This document shows positions 35,338 to 44,732 of a stretch of DNA of 64,000 nt, in pieces. The DNA is taken from positions 367,494 through 431,493 of the forward strand of contig CAZMZW010000002.1 in the NCBI GenBank assembly GCA_964571135.1, written 5' to 3'. Position 1 is the stretch's first letter. Each line of letters starts with the position of its first letter. The notes beneath the pieces were generated by a model. That model was not told where the DNA came from. It ran no database searches and saw only the letters and a list, made by a program, of their open reading frames with translations. The position numbers and the translations under genes were made by a program. Origin of the DNA: CAZMZW01 sp964571135. Its GTDB lineage: Bacteria; Chloroflexota; Anaerolineae; Anaerolineales; Anaerolineaceae.

Positions 35338-36861
35338 ATGATAAAAATTAATGGAAACTCGCTTTCTTTGGATGAGATTATCAGAGTCTGTCAATCAAAC
35401 GAGAAAGTCATTTTAGATTCAAGCTGCATTCATCTAATTAATAATTCTGCGAAACAAGTTCAAAAAATACTTCATGGAATTAAACCAGTCTACGGAATTA
35501 ACACTGGGTTCGGGATTTTTTCAAATAAATCCATCTCCATTCAGGAAAGTCTAAAACTTAACCGTAATCTTATCCTGAGCCATGCAATCGGGTTCGGTGA
35601 TCCTTTGCCAAAGGAAGTAATCCGTGCAGCAATTTTGATAAGGGCAAATACTCTAGCCAAAGGATTCTCAGGTGTGCGACCAGTCATTATTGAAACTCTT
35701 TTAGAAATGTTAAATGCTGATTTGATCCCGGTTGTTAAATCACAAGGATCATTAGGTTCGTCCGGAGACTTATGCATGCTATCACAACTTGCCTTAGTTT
35801 TTACCAAAGACGGCAATGATCTTGATGAGGAATCTGGAAAAGCTTGGTTGAAAGATGAGACTCTATCTGGTAAAGAAGCCATGCAAAAAGCGGGATTACA
35901 ACGAATCGAACTTGGAGCAAAGGAAGGTCTTGCAGTTATCAATGGAGCAACTTTTTCGGCTGCTCTGGCATCTTTAGCGGTTTGGGCTGCAAATAATTGT
36001 CTAAATACTGCAAATTCTGCTGCCTCGCTCTCAATAGAAGCATTGCTAGGACAGAGGTCAGCGTTTGATCCCAGATTGCATCTGGCTCGAGGATTATCCG
36101 GGCAAATAAAAGTGGCGCGAGAAATTTTGAAAAAAATAAAGGGGAGTTCTTTGGTTGATCAAACAATACAAGTGCAGGATCCTTATTCAATCAGATGTGT
36201 ACCTCAAGTGCATGGAGCTATTCTCGACGCTATAATTTCGATTAGGGAAATTGTAGATATAGAAATCAATGCAGCTACCGATAATCCATTAATATTTAAT
36301 GAAGATGTGATTTCTGGTGGGAATTTTCACGGTGAGTCTTTGGCATTGAATATGGATTTCTTATCCATTGCAATAACAGAATTATCTGCAATTTCAGAAC
36401 GACGAATATTTCTTCTAATGGATGAAAACCTTAATAATGGTTTACCACCCATGCTTGTGGATGAGATCGGAAAGGCAGGTCTTAATTCAGGTGTGATGAT
36501 CTCGCAATATACTGCCGCATCACTGGTTCTTGAAAATCGTACACTGGCAACACCTGATTCTGTTCAATCTTTGCCTACTTCAGCAAACCAGGAAGACCAT
36601 AATGCTAATGCCCTGACTGCTTCAAAACACGCTTATGAAATTGTGAAAAACACACTATTTGTTCTTTCCATCGAGCTATTCACGTCAGCTCGGGCGATTG
36701 ATATCAGGATGAAACAGCGATCAAAAAATACACTTGGATATGGAACCCGGAAAACTTATCAAGCTATTCGAGCGGTTTCTCAATATTATTCGGAAGACAC
36801 TTTATGGATAAAGGAAATCGACCAAATCCATAATGCTTTAATTGGACAGAAAATTCCTTAA
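35338..36861 (+). CDS. hutH: Histidine ammonia-lyase (MIO aromatic amino acid lyase)
   Basis: The 507-residue enzyme deaminates histidine to urocanate with a self-made MIO group. Y52 in VYGINTGFG and H82 in LILSHAIGFG match the histidine-type active site, and the Glu of ANQEDHN (about 415) also favours histidine over phenylalanine or tyrosine. The MIO-forming triplet is Ser-Ser-Gly (S141-S142-G143 in GSLGSSGDL) instead of the usual Ala-Ser-Gly. No other hut genes are near, so the pathway context is missing. The ATG lies 13 bp after smpB. Confidence 0.88.
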   Translation: MIKINGNSLSLDEIIRVCQSNEKVILDSSCIHLINNSAKQVQKILHGIKPVYGINTGFGIFSNKSISIQESLKLNRNLILSHAIGFGDPLPKEVIRAAILIRANTLAKGFSGVRPVIIETLLEMLNADLIPVVKSQGSLGSSGDLCMLSQLALVFTKDGNDLDEESGKAWLKDETLSGKEAMQKAGLQRIELGAKEGLAVINGATFSAALASLAVWAANNCLNTANSAASLSIEALLGQRSAFDPRLHLARGLSGQIKVAREILKKIKGSSLVDQTIQVQDPYSIRCVPQVHGAILDAIISIREIVDIEINAATDNPLIFNEDVISGGNFHGESLALNMDFLSIAITELSAISERRIFLLMDENLNNGLPPMLVDEIGKAGLNSGVMISQYTAASLVLENRTLATPDSVQSLPTSANQEDHNANALTASKHAYEIVKNTLFVLSIELFTSARAIDIRMKQRSKNTLGYGTRKTYQAIRAVSQYYSEDTLWIKEIDQIHNALIGQKIP

Positions 36862-36910
36862 TACCTTTATTCTCGCCTTATCAAAGGTTAATAATCTATA
36901 ATTACAACTT

Positions 36911-38029
36911 ATGAAAAAACAAGAAAAACAATTATCCAGAAGAGATTTTCTTAAACTTGGTACTTATGGATTAGGTGCACTGGCTATAAAACCTATTTTT
37001 TCAAAGATGAATCAATTTATTGATATTCCAGCTGGAGAAAATCTCGGACGTAATACCGTCTATTCTCCGAACTCAATTCGTATTTGGTCCAAACCGAGTT
37101 CCTCCAGTACTGTAATTCGCGCACTTCTAGATGATGAATGTGTTGTTTGGTTGAGAGATGTTGTGGGAGAAATTGTACCCGGACGAGTCAATCGGAGATG
37201 GGTGGAAACACCCGAAGGGTATATATATGCTTCCAGCCTTCAACCCGTGAAAAACAAACCCAATCAACCTGTCAACCAGTTATCCGTTGCGTCAGATAAA
37301 GGTCTTGGAATGTGGGCAGAGGTAACAATTCCTTATGTTGATCTTGATTTAGCTAGCGCCCCACCTCAAGCTCCTTGGTTAAAGGAAATCTCTCAGACTC
37401 TCTGGCGTCTGTATTATAGCCAGGTGGTTTGGGTTGATGAAATACGAACAAACTCAGATGGATTAGTCGTTTATAGGATCAATGAACGTTATGGAAGTTA
37501 TGGTGATATCTTTTATGCTGATGCCAAGGCATTTCGACCTCTAACAACCGAAGAGGTAATTCCAATCCGTCCAGAAATTGATGGCAAAAAAATTGTTGTT
37601 AATGTCAATCACCAGACACTTTCTTGTTTCGAAGGTAATACAGAAGTTTATTATTGCCAGGTTTCTACAGGACGGAAGTTGGACGAAAATGGGTATCCAG
37701 CAGATAAATGGTCAACCCCTATCGGCACATTCTCAATCTGGCGTAAACTTTTTTCGATTCATATGGCTGGTGGAGGTACTGGGGCTGGGTGGGATACGAT
37801 GGCAGTTCCTTGGACTTCACTTTTTCAAGGTGATGGTGTTGCGATACATTCGACACATTGGCATAACGATTTCGGAACCCAGCGATCTCATGGTTGTGTG
37901 AATGCATCTCCAGAAGACGCTAAATGGATTTTCCGCTGGACAAAACCAGCCGTAGATTTTCAAGCGGGTGACCGAACAGATAATAGTTTTACTTCAACCC
38001 AGGTATTTGTGGTTGAACAAACCTATTAA
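36911..38029 (+). CDS. Secreted L,D-transpeptidase (YkuD) with SH3-like domain, Tat-type signal
   Basis: The 372-residue exported enzyme would form 3-3 peptidoglycan cross-links or attach proteins to the wall. It opens with a twin-arginine motif SRRDFLKLG (9-17) and a hydrophobic stretch, typical of Tat export. An SH3-like region (about 45-115) follows. The YkuD domain (about 220-370) has GVAIHSTHWHNDFG and SHGCVNASPEDA, with catalytic Cys at about 329 and His at about 327. No lipobox is seen. It sits 50 bp after hutH and is probably separately expressed. Confidence 0.88.
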   Translation: MKKQEKQLSRRDFLKLGTYGLGALAIKPIFSKMNQFIDIPAGENLGRNTVYSPNSIRIWSKPSSSSTVIRALLDDECVVWLRDVVGEIVPGRVNRRWVETPEGYIYASSLQPVKNKPNQPVNQLSVASDKGLGMWAEVTIPYVDLDLASAPPQAPWLKEISQTLWRLYYSQVVWVDEIRTNSDGLVVYRINERYGSYGDIFYADAKAFRPLTTEEVIPIRPEIDGKKIVVNVNHQTLSCFEGNTEVYYCQVSTGRKLDENGYPADKWSTPIGTFSIWRKLFSIHMAGGGTGAGWDTMAVPWTSLFQGDGVAIHSTHWHNDFGTQRSHGCVNASPEDAKWIFRWTKPAVDFQAGDRTDNSFTSTQVFVVEQTY

Positions 38030-38081
38030 TCTTTATATTGACGTAATCTCGGTTTACAAAATTCATCAGTAATAAATACGA

Positions 38082-38738
38082 ATGACACAAAACAAATTCC
38101 AAGCACTAAACCATTCTTTTTCCACATGGTTTAATAAAAACTATATGTGGATCATTATCGGTCTACTTTCTCTTTTTTTATTTGTTGCTTTTCTTGCACC
38201 AATATTTATGAAAATTAAACTGGAGAAGCCAGCCAGGTTCATTTATTGGGTTTATGAAGCATTTTGTCATCAACTGGCCTTCCGATCATGGTTCATATTT
38301 GGACAACAGCCTTTTTATCCCCGCGAATTAGCAAATATTTCAAATTTTGTTTCATATGAAAAAGTGATTGGCGATCTACAATTGGATCTGAATTTTGCGC
38401 GTGAATTTCTTGGAAACGAAATTCTAGGTTATAAAATTGCCTTGTGTCAAAGAGATGTCGCGATTTATGCTTCACTGATCCTTTGTGGTTTGATCTTCCA
38501 ATTATCCGGGAAAAAAATGAAACCAATCCCGTGGTATCTTTGGATAATCCTAGGTCTTTTACCCATCGGGGTAGATGGGATCACCCAGTTTGGTGGTTTG
38601 GGAATTAGTTTTCTTTCCTGGCTGCCTGTAAGAGAAAGCACTCCTTTATTGAGATCGATTACAGGAATTATTTTTGGGGTAACCACCGGATTATTTATGT
38701 TTCCCTTGATAGAAGAAAATATGCGTCAATCGCATTGA
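38082..38738 (+). CDS. DUF2085 family membrane protein
   Basis: The 218-residue membrane protein has about five hydrophobic segments (about 22-42, 128-146, 152-168, 172-186 and 190-208). The family landmarks are EAFCHQLAFRSWF (about 58-70) and KIALCQRDVAIYAS (about 120-133), with His and Cys residues that could bind a metal. The role of DUF2085 proteins is unknown. It lies between the L,D-transpeptidase and pgeF genes on the same strand with short gaps. Confidence 0.82.
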   Translation: MTQNKFQALNHSFSTWFNKNYMWIIIGLLSLFLFVAFLAPIFMKIKLEKPARFIYWVYEAFCHQLAFRSWFIFGQQPFYPRELANISNFVSYEKVIGDLQLDLNFAREFLGNEILGYKIALCQRDVAIYASLILCGLIFQLSGKKMKPIPWYLWIILGLLPIGVDGITQFGGLGISFLSWLPVRESTPLLRSITGIIFGVTTGLFMFPLIEENMRQSH

Positions 38739-38775
38739 AAAGAAAATTTAGACTGCCTAGATTGTCAAGAGCAAA

Positions 38776-39561
38776 ATGAATATTCATCAAATAGGTGAAA
38801 TTAGTTTTAATACATTCCCCTCGTTCGATAAGGAAGAGAGTATTGTACATGGCATTTTTTTACGCCATGGTGGTTGCAGTCCAGACCCATGGAAATCATT
38901 AAATCTCTCCACGACTTTAGGAGATTCGAAAGAAAATATAGTTGAGAACCGAACCCGAATAATGAAAGCTTTAAATTTGCCTGAGGATGGTTTTTTTGAT
39001 GTCTGGCAAGTTCATAGTAATAATGTAATTGTGACTGATAAACCTCGCTCTCACGGTCAGAATTATATCCAAGGTGATGCAATAATTTGCAATACACCTG
39101 GAGTAGCGCTTCTGATGCGGTTTGCAGATTGCGTTCCAATATTATTGTTCGATCCAGTGCATCATGTGATTGGTATTGTGCATGCTGGATGGCCAGGTTC
39201 ACTTCAAAAAATTGCAAAAAGAACAATTGAGCAAATGGTACAAATTTATGGTACAAATCCTGAAAAAGTTTTCGCAGGAATTGGTCCATCCATTTCAGTG
39301 GAACAATACCCTGTCGGAACTGAGGTTATCGAACAGACAAAGAAATCATTTCCTTTGGACTGGGATAAATTGCTTATAACCAAGGACAGCAAGCATCATC
39401 TTGATTTGTGGAAAACCAATGAACTAGTCTTGCATGAATCTGGAGTGATTAATATTGAGAATTCCATGATTTGTACTGCTTCAAATATAGGTGACTGGTT
39501 TTCGCATCGCGGAGAAAGGGGAATAACCGGTCGATTTGGTATTGTTATCTGTCTTAAGTGA
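38776..39561 (+). CDS. pgeF: Multicopper polyphenol oxidase/purine nucleoside phosphorylase-like protein (PgeF/YfiH)
   Basis: The 261-residue protein is in the YfiH/DUF152 family. Its E. coli member removes mis-incorporated L-Ser from peptidoglycan precursors, and others cleave purine nucleosides. Metal-site motifs are WQVHSNNVI (His), RFADCVPILL (Cys) and GIVHAGWPGS (His). FAGIGPSISVEQYPVG replaces the usual GPSIGPCCYEVG with loss of the second Cys pair. The gene ends just before a DUF167 gene, an arrangement common in diverse bacteria. Confidence 0.88.
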   Translation: MNIHQIGEISFNTFPSFDKEESIVHGIFLRHGGCSPDPWKSLNLSTTLGDSKENIVENRTRIMKALNLPEDGFFDVWQVHSNNVIVTDKPRSHGQNYIQGDAIICNTPGVALLMRFADCVPILLFDPVHHVIGIVHAGWPGSLQKIAKRTIEQMVQIYGTNPEKVFAGIGPSISVEQYPVGTEVIEQTKKSFPLDWDKLLITKDSKHHLDLWKTNELVLHESGVINIENSMICTASNIGDWFSHRGERGITGRFGIVICLK

Positions 39562-39568
39562 TTTTTCC

Positions 39569-39850
39569 ATGAATCAAAACAATATTTTATCTTTTAGGGT
39601 CATACCAAATAAGCCGGAATCGAAAGTTGTAGGGGTATCAGAAGATGGCACAATCAGGATGGAGATCAAAGCCCCGCCTATTGAAGGAAAGGCAAATAGA
39701 GAATTAATTAATACTATCGCAAAATTATTGGGATTAAATAAATCTCAAGTAATAATCATAAAAGGCTTAAACTCAAAAAACAAATTGATAAGAATAATTT
39801 CAATAGATAAAGAAAGAATATTGGATATTCTTGCAAGCAGAACTTCTTAG
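39569..39850 (+). CDS. DUF167/YggU family protein
   Basis: The 93-residue protein has the compact YggU fold; LSFRVIPNKPESKVVGV, IKAPPIEGKANRELI and the SQVIIIKGLNSKNKLIRI strand are typical. Its function is unknown. I start at ATG 39569 (MNQNNILSF), because the 11 residues encoded upstream overlap the pgeF 3' end and do not fit the family. Its stop overlaps the stop of the convergent zinc-ribbon gene. Confidence 0.85.
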   Translation: MNQNNILSFRVIPNKPESKVVGVSEDGTIRMEIKAPPIEGKANRELINTIAKLLGLNKSQVIIIKGLNSKNKLIRIISIDKERILDILASRTS

Positions 39851-40548
39851 CCCCCGTATACAATACGGTGACAAGTCGGACAATGAAAAATTTCTGCCTG
39901 CGAATGAGATGCCTGGCATTGCGAGGGTGTAAACGTTGTACCGCAGGCAGAACAGGAATTGTCCTGAAGTGTTGCTACTGCGATACCTTTTTTGTTTTCA
40001 ATTAGTAATTCGTATTCCTTAATGTAAACCAATGAGATCTGCTCAGTATTCGCTTTGCGTTCAACTGTAAGTCGATTAATTGATATTTCAATATTATCTT
40101 TCTCTGAGGTCAATAATGCTTTAATTGAATTAAATTTAGTTTCTTCGATATGCAATATTTCTTTTACTTTATTAAATTCGATTTCAGAATTTTCACGCAA
40201 GATCATTTTTTCGAGTAATTCATCATTAAGTTCCAGCAAATTATTCTTTAGGAAAGCTATTTCTTTTTGAAGGTCTTGTAATACTTTTGGGTTCTTTTCA
40301 GTTCCGTTATAAAGTGCTGATTCGCTTTGATCAATTTTTATTTTCTTAGTCTCAACTCTATGGTTTATCTCATCTAATTGCTGTATCGAATGATCAAGTA
40401 GGTTTAACGCTTCGGCAACAGCAAGGCGAGCTTTTCTTAACTCCGGGTTACCTTCTATTTCCTTTTCAATAGTAGCAAGACGCTGAATTCTCTCTGCGAT
40501 TTTGCTATCAATTTTTTGCAGCTGGTAAAGATTAAAGCTTATATTCAT
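39847..40548 (-). CDS. Coiled-coil protein with C4 zinc ribbon (CT398/CdsZ-like)
   Basis: The 233-residue protein consists of a long antiparallel coiled-coil hairpin (about 5-175, rich in Lys, Glu, Ile and Leu). A C-terminal four-cysteine zinc ribbon follows: CSACGTTF and CPTCHRIVYGG. This is the layout of the CT398-like zf-RING_7 family, whose function is poorly known. I use the ATG at 40546-40548 (MNISFNLYQL). The upstream frame extension looks like non-coding sequence. It is convergent with the DUF167 gene. Confidence 0.8.
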   Translation of the reverse strand: MNISFNLYQLQKIDSKIAERIQRLATIEKEIEGNPELRKARLAVAEALNLLDHSIQQLDEINHRVETKKIKIDQSESALYNGTEKNPKVLQDLQKEIAFLKNNLLELNDELLEKMILRENSEIEFNKVKEILHIEETKFNSIKALLTSEKDNIEISINRLTVERKANTEQISLVYIKEYELLIENKKGIAVATLQDNSCSACGTTFTPSQCQASHSQAEIFHCPTCHRIVYGG

Positions 40549-40769
40549 CTTATTCTTTCCGTAATAATAACATAGCCATATCCCAGGAATGTAGAGCATT
40601 GAATACAATTAGTATCAAAATATTCATTATTTGGTTACTGTAGTGATTAAAACAAATTAAGTTTTATTAAATGAATTGAAGTGAGTTCAAGAAAGTTTAT
40701 GCTATATTTGTGTTGCAAAGAAAAAACTAGAATTCAATAATGGAAAAATTATAACAACGGAGGTTCACA

Positions 40770-41495
40770 ATGAATGCGTCAAAGTCACAGAACCAGAAAA
40801 TTCTTGTCGTTGATGATGAAGAACGTATGGCGAGGTTTATTCGATTAAATTTGGAGCATGATGGTTTTCAAGTTGTTGAAGCCTACCGCGGTCAAGAAGC
40901 AATGGAAAAATTGCGGACAACGTTGCCTGACCTGATCCTATTAGATATCATGATGCCCGATATGGATGGATTTGAAGTTTTAAAAATAGTTCGAGAGGTC
41001 AGCGATGTTCCAGTAATAATGTTAACTGCCAAAGGGGAGGAGGATGACAAGGTAAAAGGATTAGAGTTAGGTGCAGATGATTACATAACAAAACCCTTCA
41101 GTCCAAGAGAGTTGGTAAGTCGAATAAAAGCAGTACTGAGAAGGTCAGAAATTCAGGGCGAAAGTTCGGCTGAGGTAATTCAGGTTGATGACCGTTTGAA
41201 AATTGATTTTAATAGAAGAGAAATATGGGTATTGGATAAATTGGTGAATCTTCGACCGACAGAATATCGTTTGCTTTACCACCTTGTCCAAAATGCAGGT
41301 TGGGTCCTCACATTTGATCAAATTCTTTCCCGCGTGTGGGGTTATGAGTATCGGGATGAACCTCATTATGTTCGTTTGTATGTAAATTATCTCAGGCAAA
41401 AATTGGAGGAAGATCCTGCGAATCCAAAATATATTCTCACAGAAAGAGGGATTGGGTATCGCTTTTTGGATTTTAAAAGAACCAAAACAGCGTAA
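40770..41495 (+). CDS. OmpR/PhoB-family response regulator (orphan)
   Basis: The 241-residue two-domain regulator has a receiver domain (about 9-122) with the acidic pair D15/D16, phosphoacceptor D59 in LILLDIMMPD, T86 and K108 in DYITKPF. It also has a winged-helix DNA-binding domain (about 140-235) with LRPTEYRLLYHLVQNAG and RGIGYRF. No histidine kinase is adjacent, so its partner is elsewhere. A strong GGAGG at about 40760-40764 precedes the ATG. Thioredoxin follows after a 98-bp gap and may have its own promoter. Confidence 0.93.
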   Translation: MNASKSQNQKILVVDDEERMARFIRLNLEHDGFQVVEAYRGQEAMEKLRTTLPDLILLDIMMPDMDGFEVLKIVREVSDVPVIMLTAKGEEDDKVKGLELGADDYITKPFSPRELVSRIKAVLRRSEIQGESSAEVIQVDDRLKIDFNRREIWVLDKLVNLRPTEYRLLYHLVQNAGWVLTFDQILSRVWGYEYRDEPHYVRLYVNYLRQKLEEDPANPKYILTERGIGYRFLDFKRTKTA

Positions 41496-41593
41496 TCAAT
41501 TATTAATAAATTATTTACAATTATTTTTATAGTCTAATGATATTATCATTTTAATACGAAAATGGATTAATAGTATAGTAAGGAGATAAACAG

Positions 41594-41941
41594 ATGAATG
41601 AGCCGGTTCACGTAAATGATGCTGCTTTTGAAAAAACAATATTAAAATCAGAATTACCAGTAATAGTGGATTTTTGGGCACCTTGGTGTGGCCCGTGTAA
41701 GATGGTAGGTCCAATTTTGGATAAATTAGCTAAAGAATACGAAGGCAAAATAATAGTTGCCAAGGTAAATACGGATGAGAACCAGGAATGGGCTTCAAGG
41801 TATGGGGTTCAGGGTATTCCCACAATGCTTTTTGTTTATAATGGCAAAATCATCCACCGGCATGTTGGTTCAGTACCTGAAGCAATGCTGAGAGAAACCC
41901 TTACTCAATTTTTAGAAGTGGCGCAACCGCAGAAATCATAA
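41594..41941 (+). CDS. trxA: Thioredoxin
   Basis: This 115-residue thioredoxin fold has the redox-active WCGPC (C32, C35) within VDFWAPWCGPCKMVGP, the cis-proline loop GIPTMLF and the usual C-terminal helix. It is a general disulfide reductant of the cytoplasm. AGGAG at 41580-41584 is the ribosome site. A strong bidirectional terminator follows the stop codon at once. Confidence 0.95.
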   Translation: MNEPVHVNDAAFEKTILKSELPVIVDFWAPWCGPCKMVGPILDKLAKEYEGKIIVAKVNTDENQEWASRYGVQGIPTMLFVYNGKIIHRHVGSVPEAMLRETLTQFLEVAQPQKS

Positions 41942-41943
41942 AA

Positions 41944-41979
41944 TAAAAACCTCCGTTTTCAAAACGGAGGTTTTTATTA
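41944..41979. terminator. Bidirectional terminator between trxA and murA
   Basis: AAAAACCTCCGTTTT and AAAACGGAGGTTTTT form a near-perfect long stem with a very short loop, flanked by A-rich and T-rich runs. It can end both the trxA transcript and the convergent murA transcript. Confidence 0.9.
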
Positions 41980-41988
41980 GTTGTATTT

Positions 41989-43269
41989 CTAAGATTTTTC
42001 TCGTTTGATGACTGCACCTAATGCAGCTAATTTCTCATCGATACGTTCATAACCCCGGTCAATTTGCCCAACATTTCTAATCGTAGAACATCCTTCAGCG
42101 GATAAGGTTGCCAACAATAGCGCCATTCCTGCGCGGATATCAGGACCTTCCATCTTTTCGCAATAGAATTTGCTAGGACCTTGGACGATGCAGCGATGTG
42201 GATCACAAAGAATGATATGCGCTCCCATTCCGACCAATTTATCTGTAAAAAACATTCTGCTCGGATACATCCAGTCGTGAAAAAGGATTGTTCCTTTGGA
42301 CTGGGTTGCAATTACAATGGCGATACTCATTAAATCTGTGGGAAATGCTGGCCAGGGCATTACGCTGATCTCAGGAATCGCACCCCCCAGATCTGGTTCA
42401 ATAGTAAGCCTTTGTTCGGATGGAACAAAAATATCATTTCCATCTAATTCCCATTCAACTCCAAGTCGGTGAAAAACAAGCCGAACCATATTTAAGTATT
42501 CATGACCTGCATTCATGATTCGAATGGAACCATGTGTCACAACGCTGGCACCAATAAAACTGATGACTTCAAGATAATCAGGTCCAATAGTAAATTCTCC
42601 CCCATGCAAAGTTTTCACACCTTCAATTTTTAATGTGTTTGACCCTATGCTGTCAACTTTTGCACCGAGCTTATTTAGGAAATGACATAATTCCTGAATA
42701 TGGGGCTCAGAAGCGGCATTCCGAATAACGGACTTTCCTTCAGCAGTTACACAAGCCATAATTGCATTTTCTGTAGCAGTAACGCTGGCTTCGTCTAATA
42801 GAATGTCAGCTCCGATTAATTTCTTTGCTTTGAAAGTAAAATCCCTGTTGTAATGAACTTCTGCGCCTAATGCTTGTAATGCCAAAATGTGGGTGTCTAC
42901 TCGTCTTCTACCAATCACATCACCCCCGGGAGGAGGTAAATGTAGTGTTCCAGCTCTGGCTATCATGGGACCAGCGAGCAAGATGGATGCGCGAATATTT
43001 CGACATAGTTCTGGATCTAAATCGGCTGGACGAACTTCCTTCGCCTGTACTTTCCAGGTATGAGTATCAATAGTAGTAATGCTCACACCTAAGCTTTCTA
43101 ATAAGGCTCGCATACTCCGTACATCTAGGATATCTGGCACATTATGTAGAACTATTGGTTGATCGGTTAAAAGACAAGCAGAAAGAATTGGTAGAGCAGA
43201 ATTTTTATTTCCAGAGGCAGTAACCTCTCCAAAAAGAGGATGCCCACCTTCAATAATGAATTTATCCAA
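41989..43269 (-). CDS. murA: UDP-N-acetylglucosamine 1-carboxyvinyltransferase (fosfomycin-insensitive type)
   Basis: The 426-residue enzyme transfers enolpyruvate to UDP-GlcNAc, the first committed step of peptidoglycan synthesis. NKNSALPILSACLLTD (21-36) holds the UDP-GlcNAc-binding Lys-Asn. The active-site loop PPPGGDVIGRRRVDTH (112-127) carries Asp117 where most bacteria have the Cys (C115 in E. coli) that fosfomycin alkylates. Repeated EPSP-synthase-like domains fill the rest. It is transcribed alone on the minus strand, with promoter sequence presumably in the AT-rich gap upstream. Confidence 0.95.
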   Translation of the reverse strand: MDKFIIEGGHPLFGEVTASGNKNSALPILSACLLTDQPIVLHNVPDILDVRSMRALLESLGVSITTIDTHTWKVQAKEVRPADLDPELCRNIRASILLAGPMIARAGTLHLPPPGGDVIGRRRVDTHILALQALGAEVHYNRDFTFKAKKLIGADILLDEASVTATENAIMACVTAEGKSVIRNAASEPHIQELCHFLNKLGAKVDSIGSNTLKIEGVKTLHGGEFTIGPDYLEVISFIGASVVTHGSIRIMNAGHEYLNMVRLVFHRLGVEWELDGNDIFVPSEQRLTIEPDLGGAIPEISVMPWPAFPTDLMSIAIVIATQSKGTILFHDWMYPSRMFFTDKLVGMGAHIILCDPHRCIVQGPSKFYCEKMEGPDIRAGMALLLATLSAEGCSTIRNVGQIDRGYERIDEKLAALGAVIKREKS

Positions 43270-43585
43270 TTATTACTCCTGAATATTGATGTTAATCAAA
43301 AACATTATACTAGACTGAAAGTTAATAAGTCAGAAAGAATGTATAAGTAAGTGTCATTTTTGTATCTTTTAATGATATCTTATCTCAGATGTAGAAATTT
43401 CTATTGTCTCTCACGTTTATTTAGCATAGAAATTTATTCAGATTTGATGAATGGCAAAATTAATACAAATACATTCAATTTTTAAAGATAATTTCACTCC
43501 TAAAAATATTTTGTAATTCGATTTTATATTAGTGTATACTAATTTCAATATGCAGAATGTGGTCATTGCATAAAGGAGATTAGAA
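43270..43585. other. Intergenic region between murA and GNAT-like gene
   Basis: The 316-bp divergent gap is AT-rich and contains no credible gene. It should hold the murA promoter on the minus strand and the promoter at 43511-43540 on the plus strand. Confidence 0.6.
43511..43540 (+). promoter_or_regulatory. Candidate promoter of the GNAT-like gene
   Basis: TTGTAA (43511-43516) and TATACT (43535-43540) are 18 bp apart and lie 45 bp before the ATG at 43586. AAGGAG at about 43573-43578 is the ribosome site. Confidence 0.5.
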
Positions 43586-44713
43586 ATGATAACCATTGAG
43601 AAAGTAGATACAACTTCAAAGCCCCAAGTGGAAGAATTTGTAAAATTTCCTTTTAGTCTTTATCAGAATATTCCCCAATGGGTTCCACCTATATTATTAG
43701 ATGTACGCATAATGTTAAATAAAGAGAAGCATCCTTTTTATGAACATTCCGAGGCAGAATTTTTTGTTGCTAGAGAAGATGGCAAATTGGTAGCTCGAAT
43801 TGGTTTATTAGAAAACAAGCCATACAACAATTACCATTCAAAAAATCAAGCCTCCTTCTATTTGTTTGAATGTGTTGACGATCAAAGTATTGCAAATAAA
43901 TTATTTGAGTTCAGCTTTGATTGGGTAAAAAAGAGGAAATTAAATAAATTAGTAGGTCCTAAAGGATTTTCTCCTTTTGATGGATATGGTTTGCTTGTTG
44001 AAGGATTTGAACATCGCCAGATGATGACGATGATGAATTACAACTTACCAAATTACCCTAGATTCCTTGAAAATATAGGTTTTATTAAAGTTGTGGATTG
44101 GGTTTCTTGTTATACAGGTATTGATGAATTCAGGATGCCGGAGAAAGTGCATGAAATTGCAAGGATTTTAGAGAAACGTGGTTCCTTCAAAGTATTAAGG
44201 TTTAATAATAAATCAGATCTGAAGAAATGGGGAATGAGAATTGGACATGCCTATAATAAAACATTTATAAATAATTGGGAGTACTACCCGTTAACAGAAA
44301 ATGAAATCATATTTAATATGAATAATTTACTGACAGTGGCTATTCCTGATCTATTTAAAATAATTACCTATAAGGATGAAGTTGTTGGTTTTTTGCTCGC
44401 TTTCCCAGATATTTCTGCTGCTTTACAGAGGCAAAAAGGTTCAACTGCACTATGGGCCATTGCTGATTACTTAATTGAACTTAAAAGAACCGATTGGGTT
44501 TCTTTTAATGGAGTAGGAGTTTTACCAGAGTTTCACGGATTAGGCGGAAATTACTTAATGTTTTCAGAAATGGAAAAATCTGCACATGGTTTTTCATTTA
44601 AACATGGTGAATTAACTCAGGTTGCTGAATCAGCAACCCAAATGCGCAAGGACTTGGTCAATTTAGGAGTAAAACCATATAAAAACCACAGAATATATGG
44701 GATTGATTTGTAA
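43586..44713 (+). CDS. GNAT-like protein of unknown function
   Basis: The 375-residue protein appears to hold two acetyltransferase-like folds (about 1-170 and 190-370), as in a large, poorly characterised bacterial family. VEEFVKFPFSLYQNIPQWVPP (15-35 in part) is the family opening, KLNKLVGPKGFSPFDGYGLL the centre and VLPEFHGLGGNYLMF the CoA-loop-like element. Acceptor and pathway are unknown. It has its own promoter and is closed by an intrinsic terminator, so it is not part of the Dlt-like operon that follows. Confidence 0.75.
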   Translation: MITIEKVDTTSKPQVEEFVKFPFSLYQNIPQWVPPILLDVRIMLNKEKHPFYEHSEAEFFVAREDGKLVARIGLLENKPYNNYHSKNQASFYLFECVDDQSIANKLFEFSFDWVKKRKLNKLVGPKGFSPFDGYGLLVEGFEHRQMMTMMNYNLPNYPRFLENIGFIKVVDWVSCYTGIDEFRMPEKVHEIARILEKRGSFKVLRFNNKSDLKKWGMRIGHAYNKTFINNWEYYPLTENEIIFNMNNLLTVAIPDLFKIITYKDEVVGFLLAFPDISAALQRQKGSTALWAIADYLIELKRTDWVSFNGVGVLPEFHGLGGNYLMFSEMEKSAHGFSFKHGELTQVAESATQMRKDLVNLGVKPYKNHRIYGIDL

Positions 44714-44732
44714 GCATATTTAATATTGAAAT

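Noticed and set aside
36862..36910. Possible small RNA between hutH and L,D-transpeptidase
   Set aside because: Only 49 bp of AT-rich spacer without a stable hairpin.
38807..39289. 160-residue minus-strand frame in pgeF
   Set aside because: Antisense shadow of a clear YfiH-family gene.
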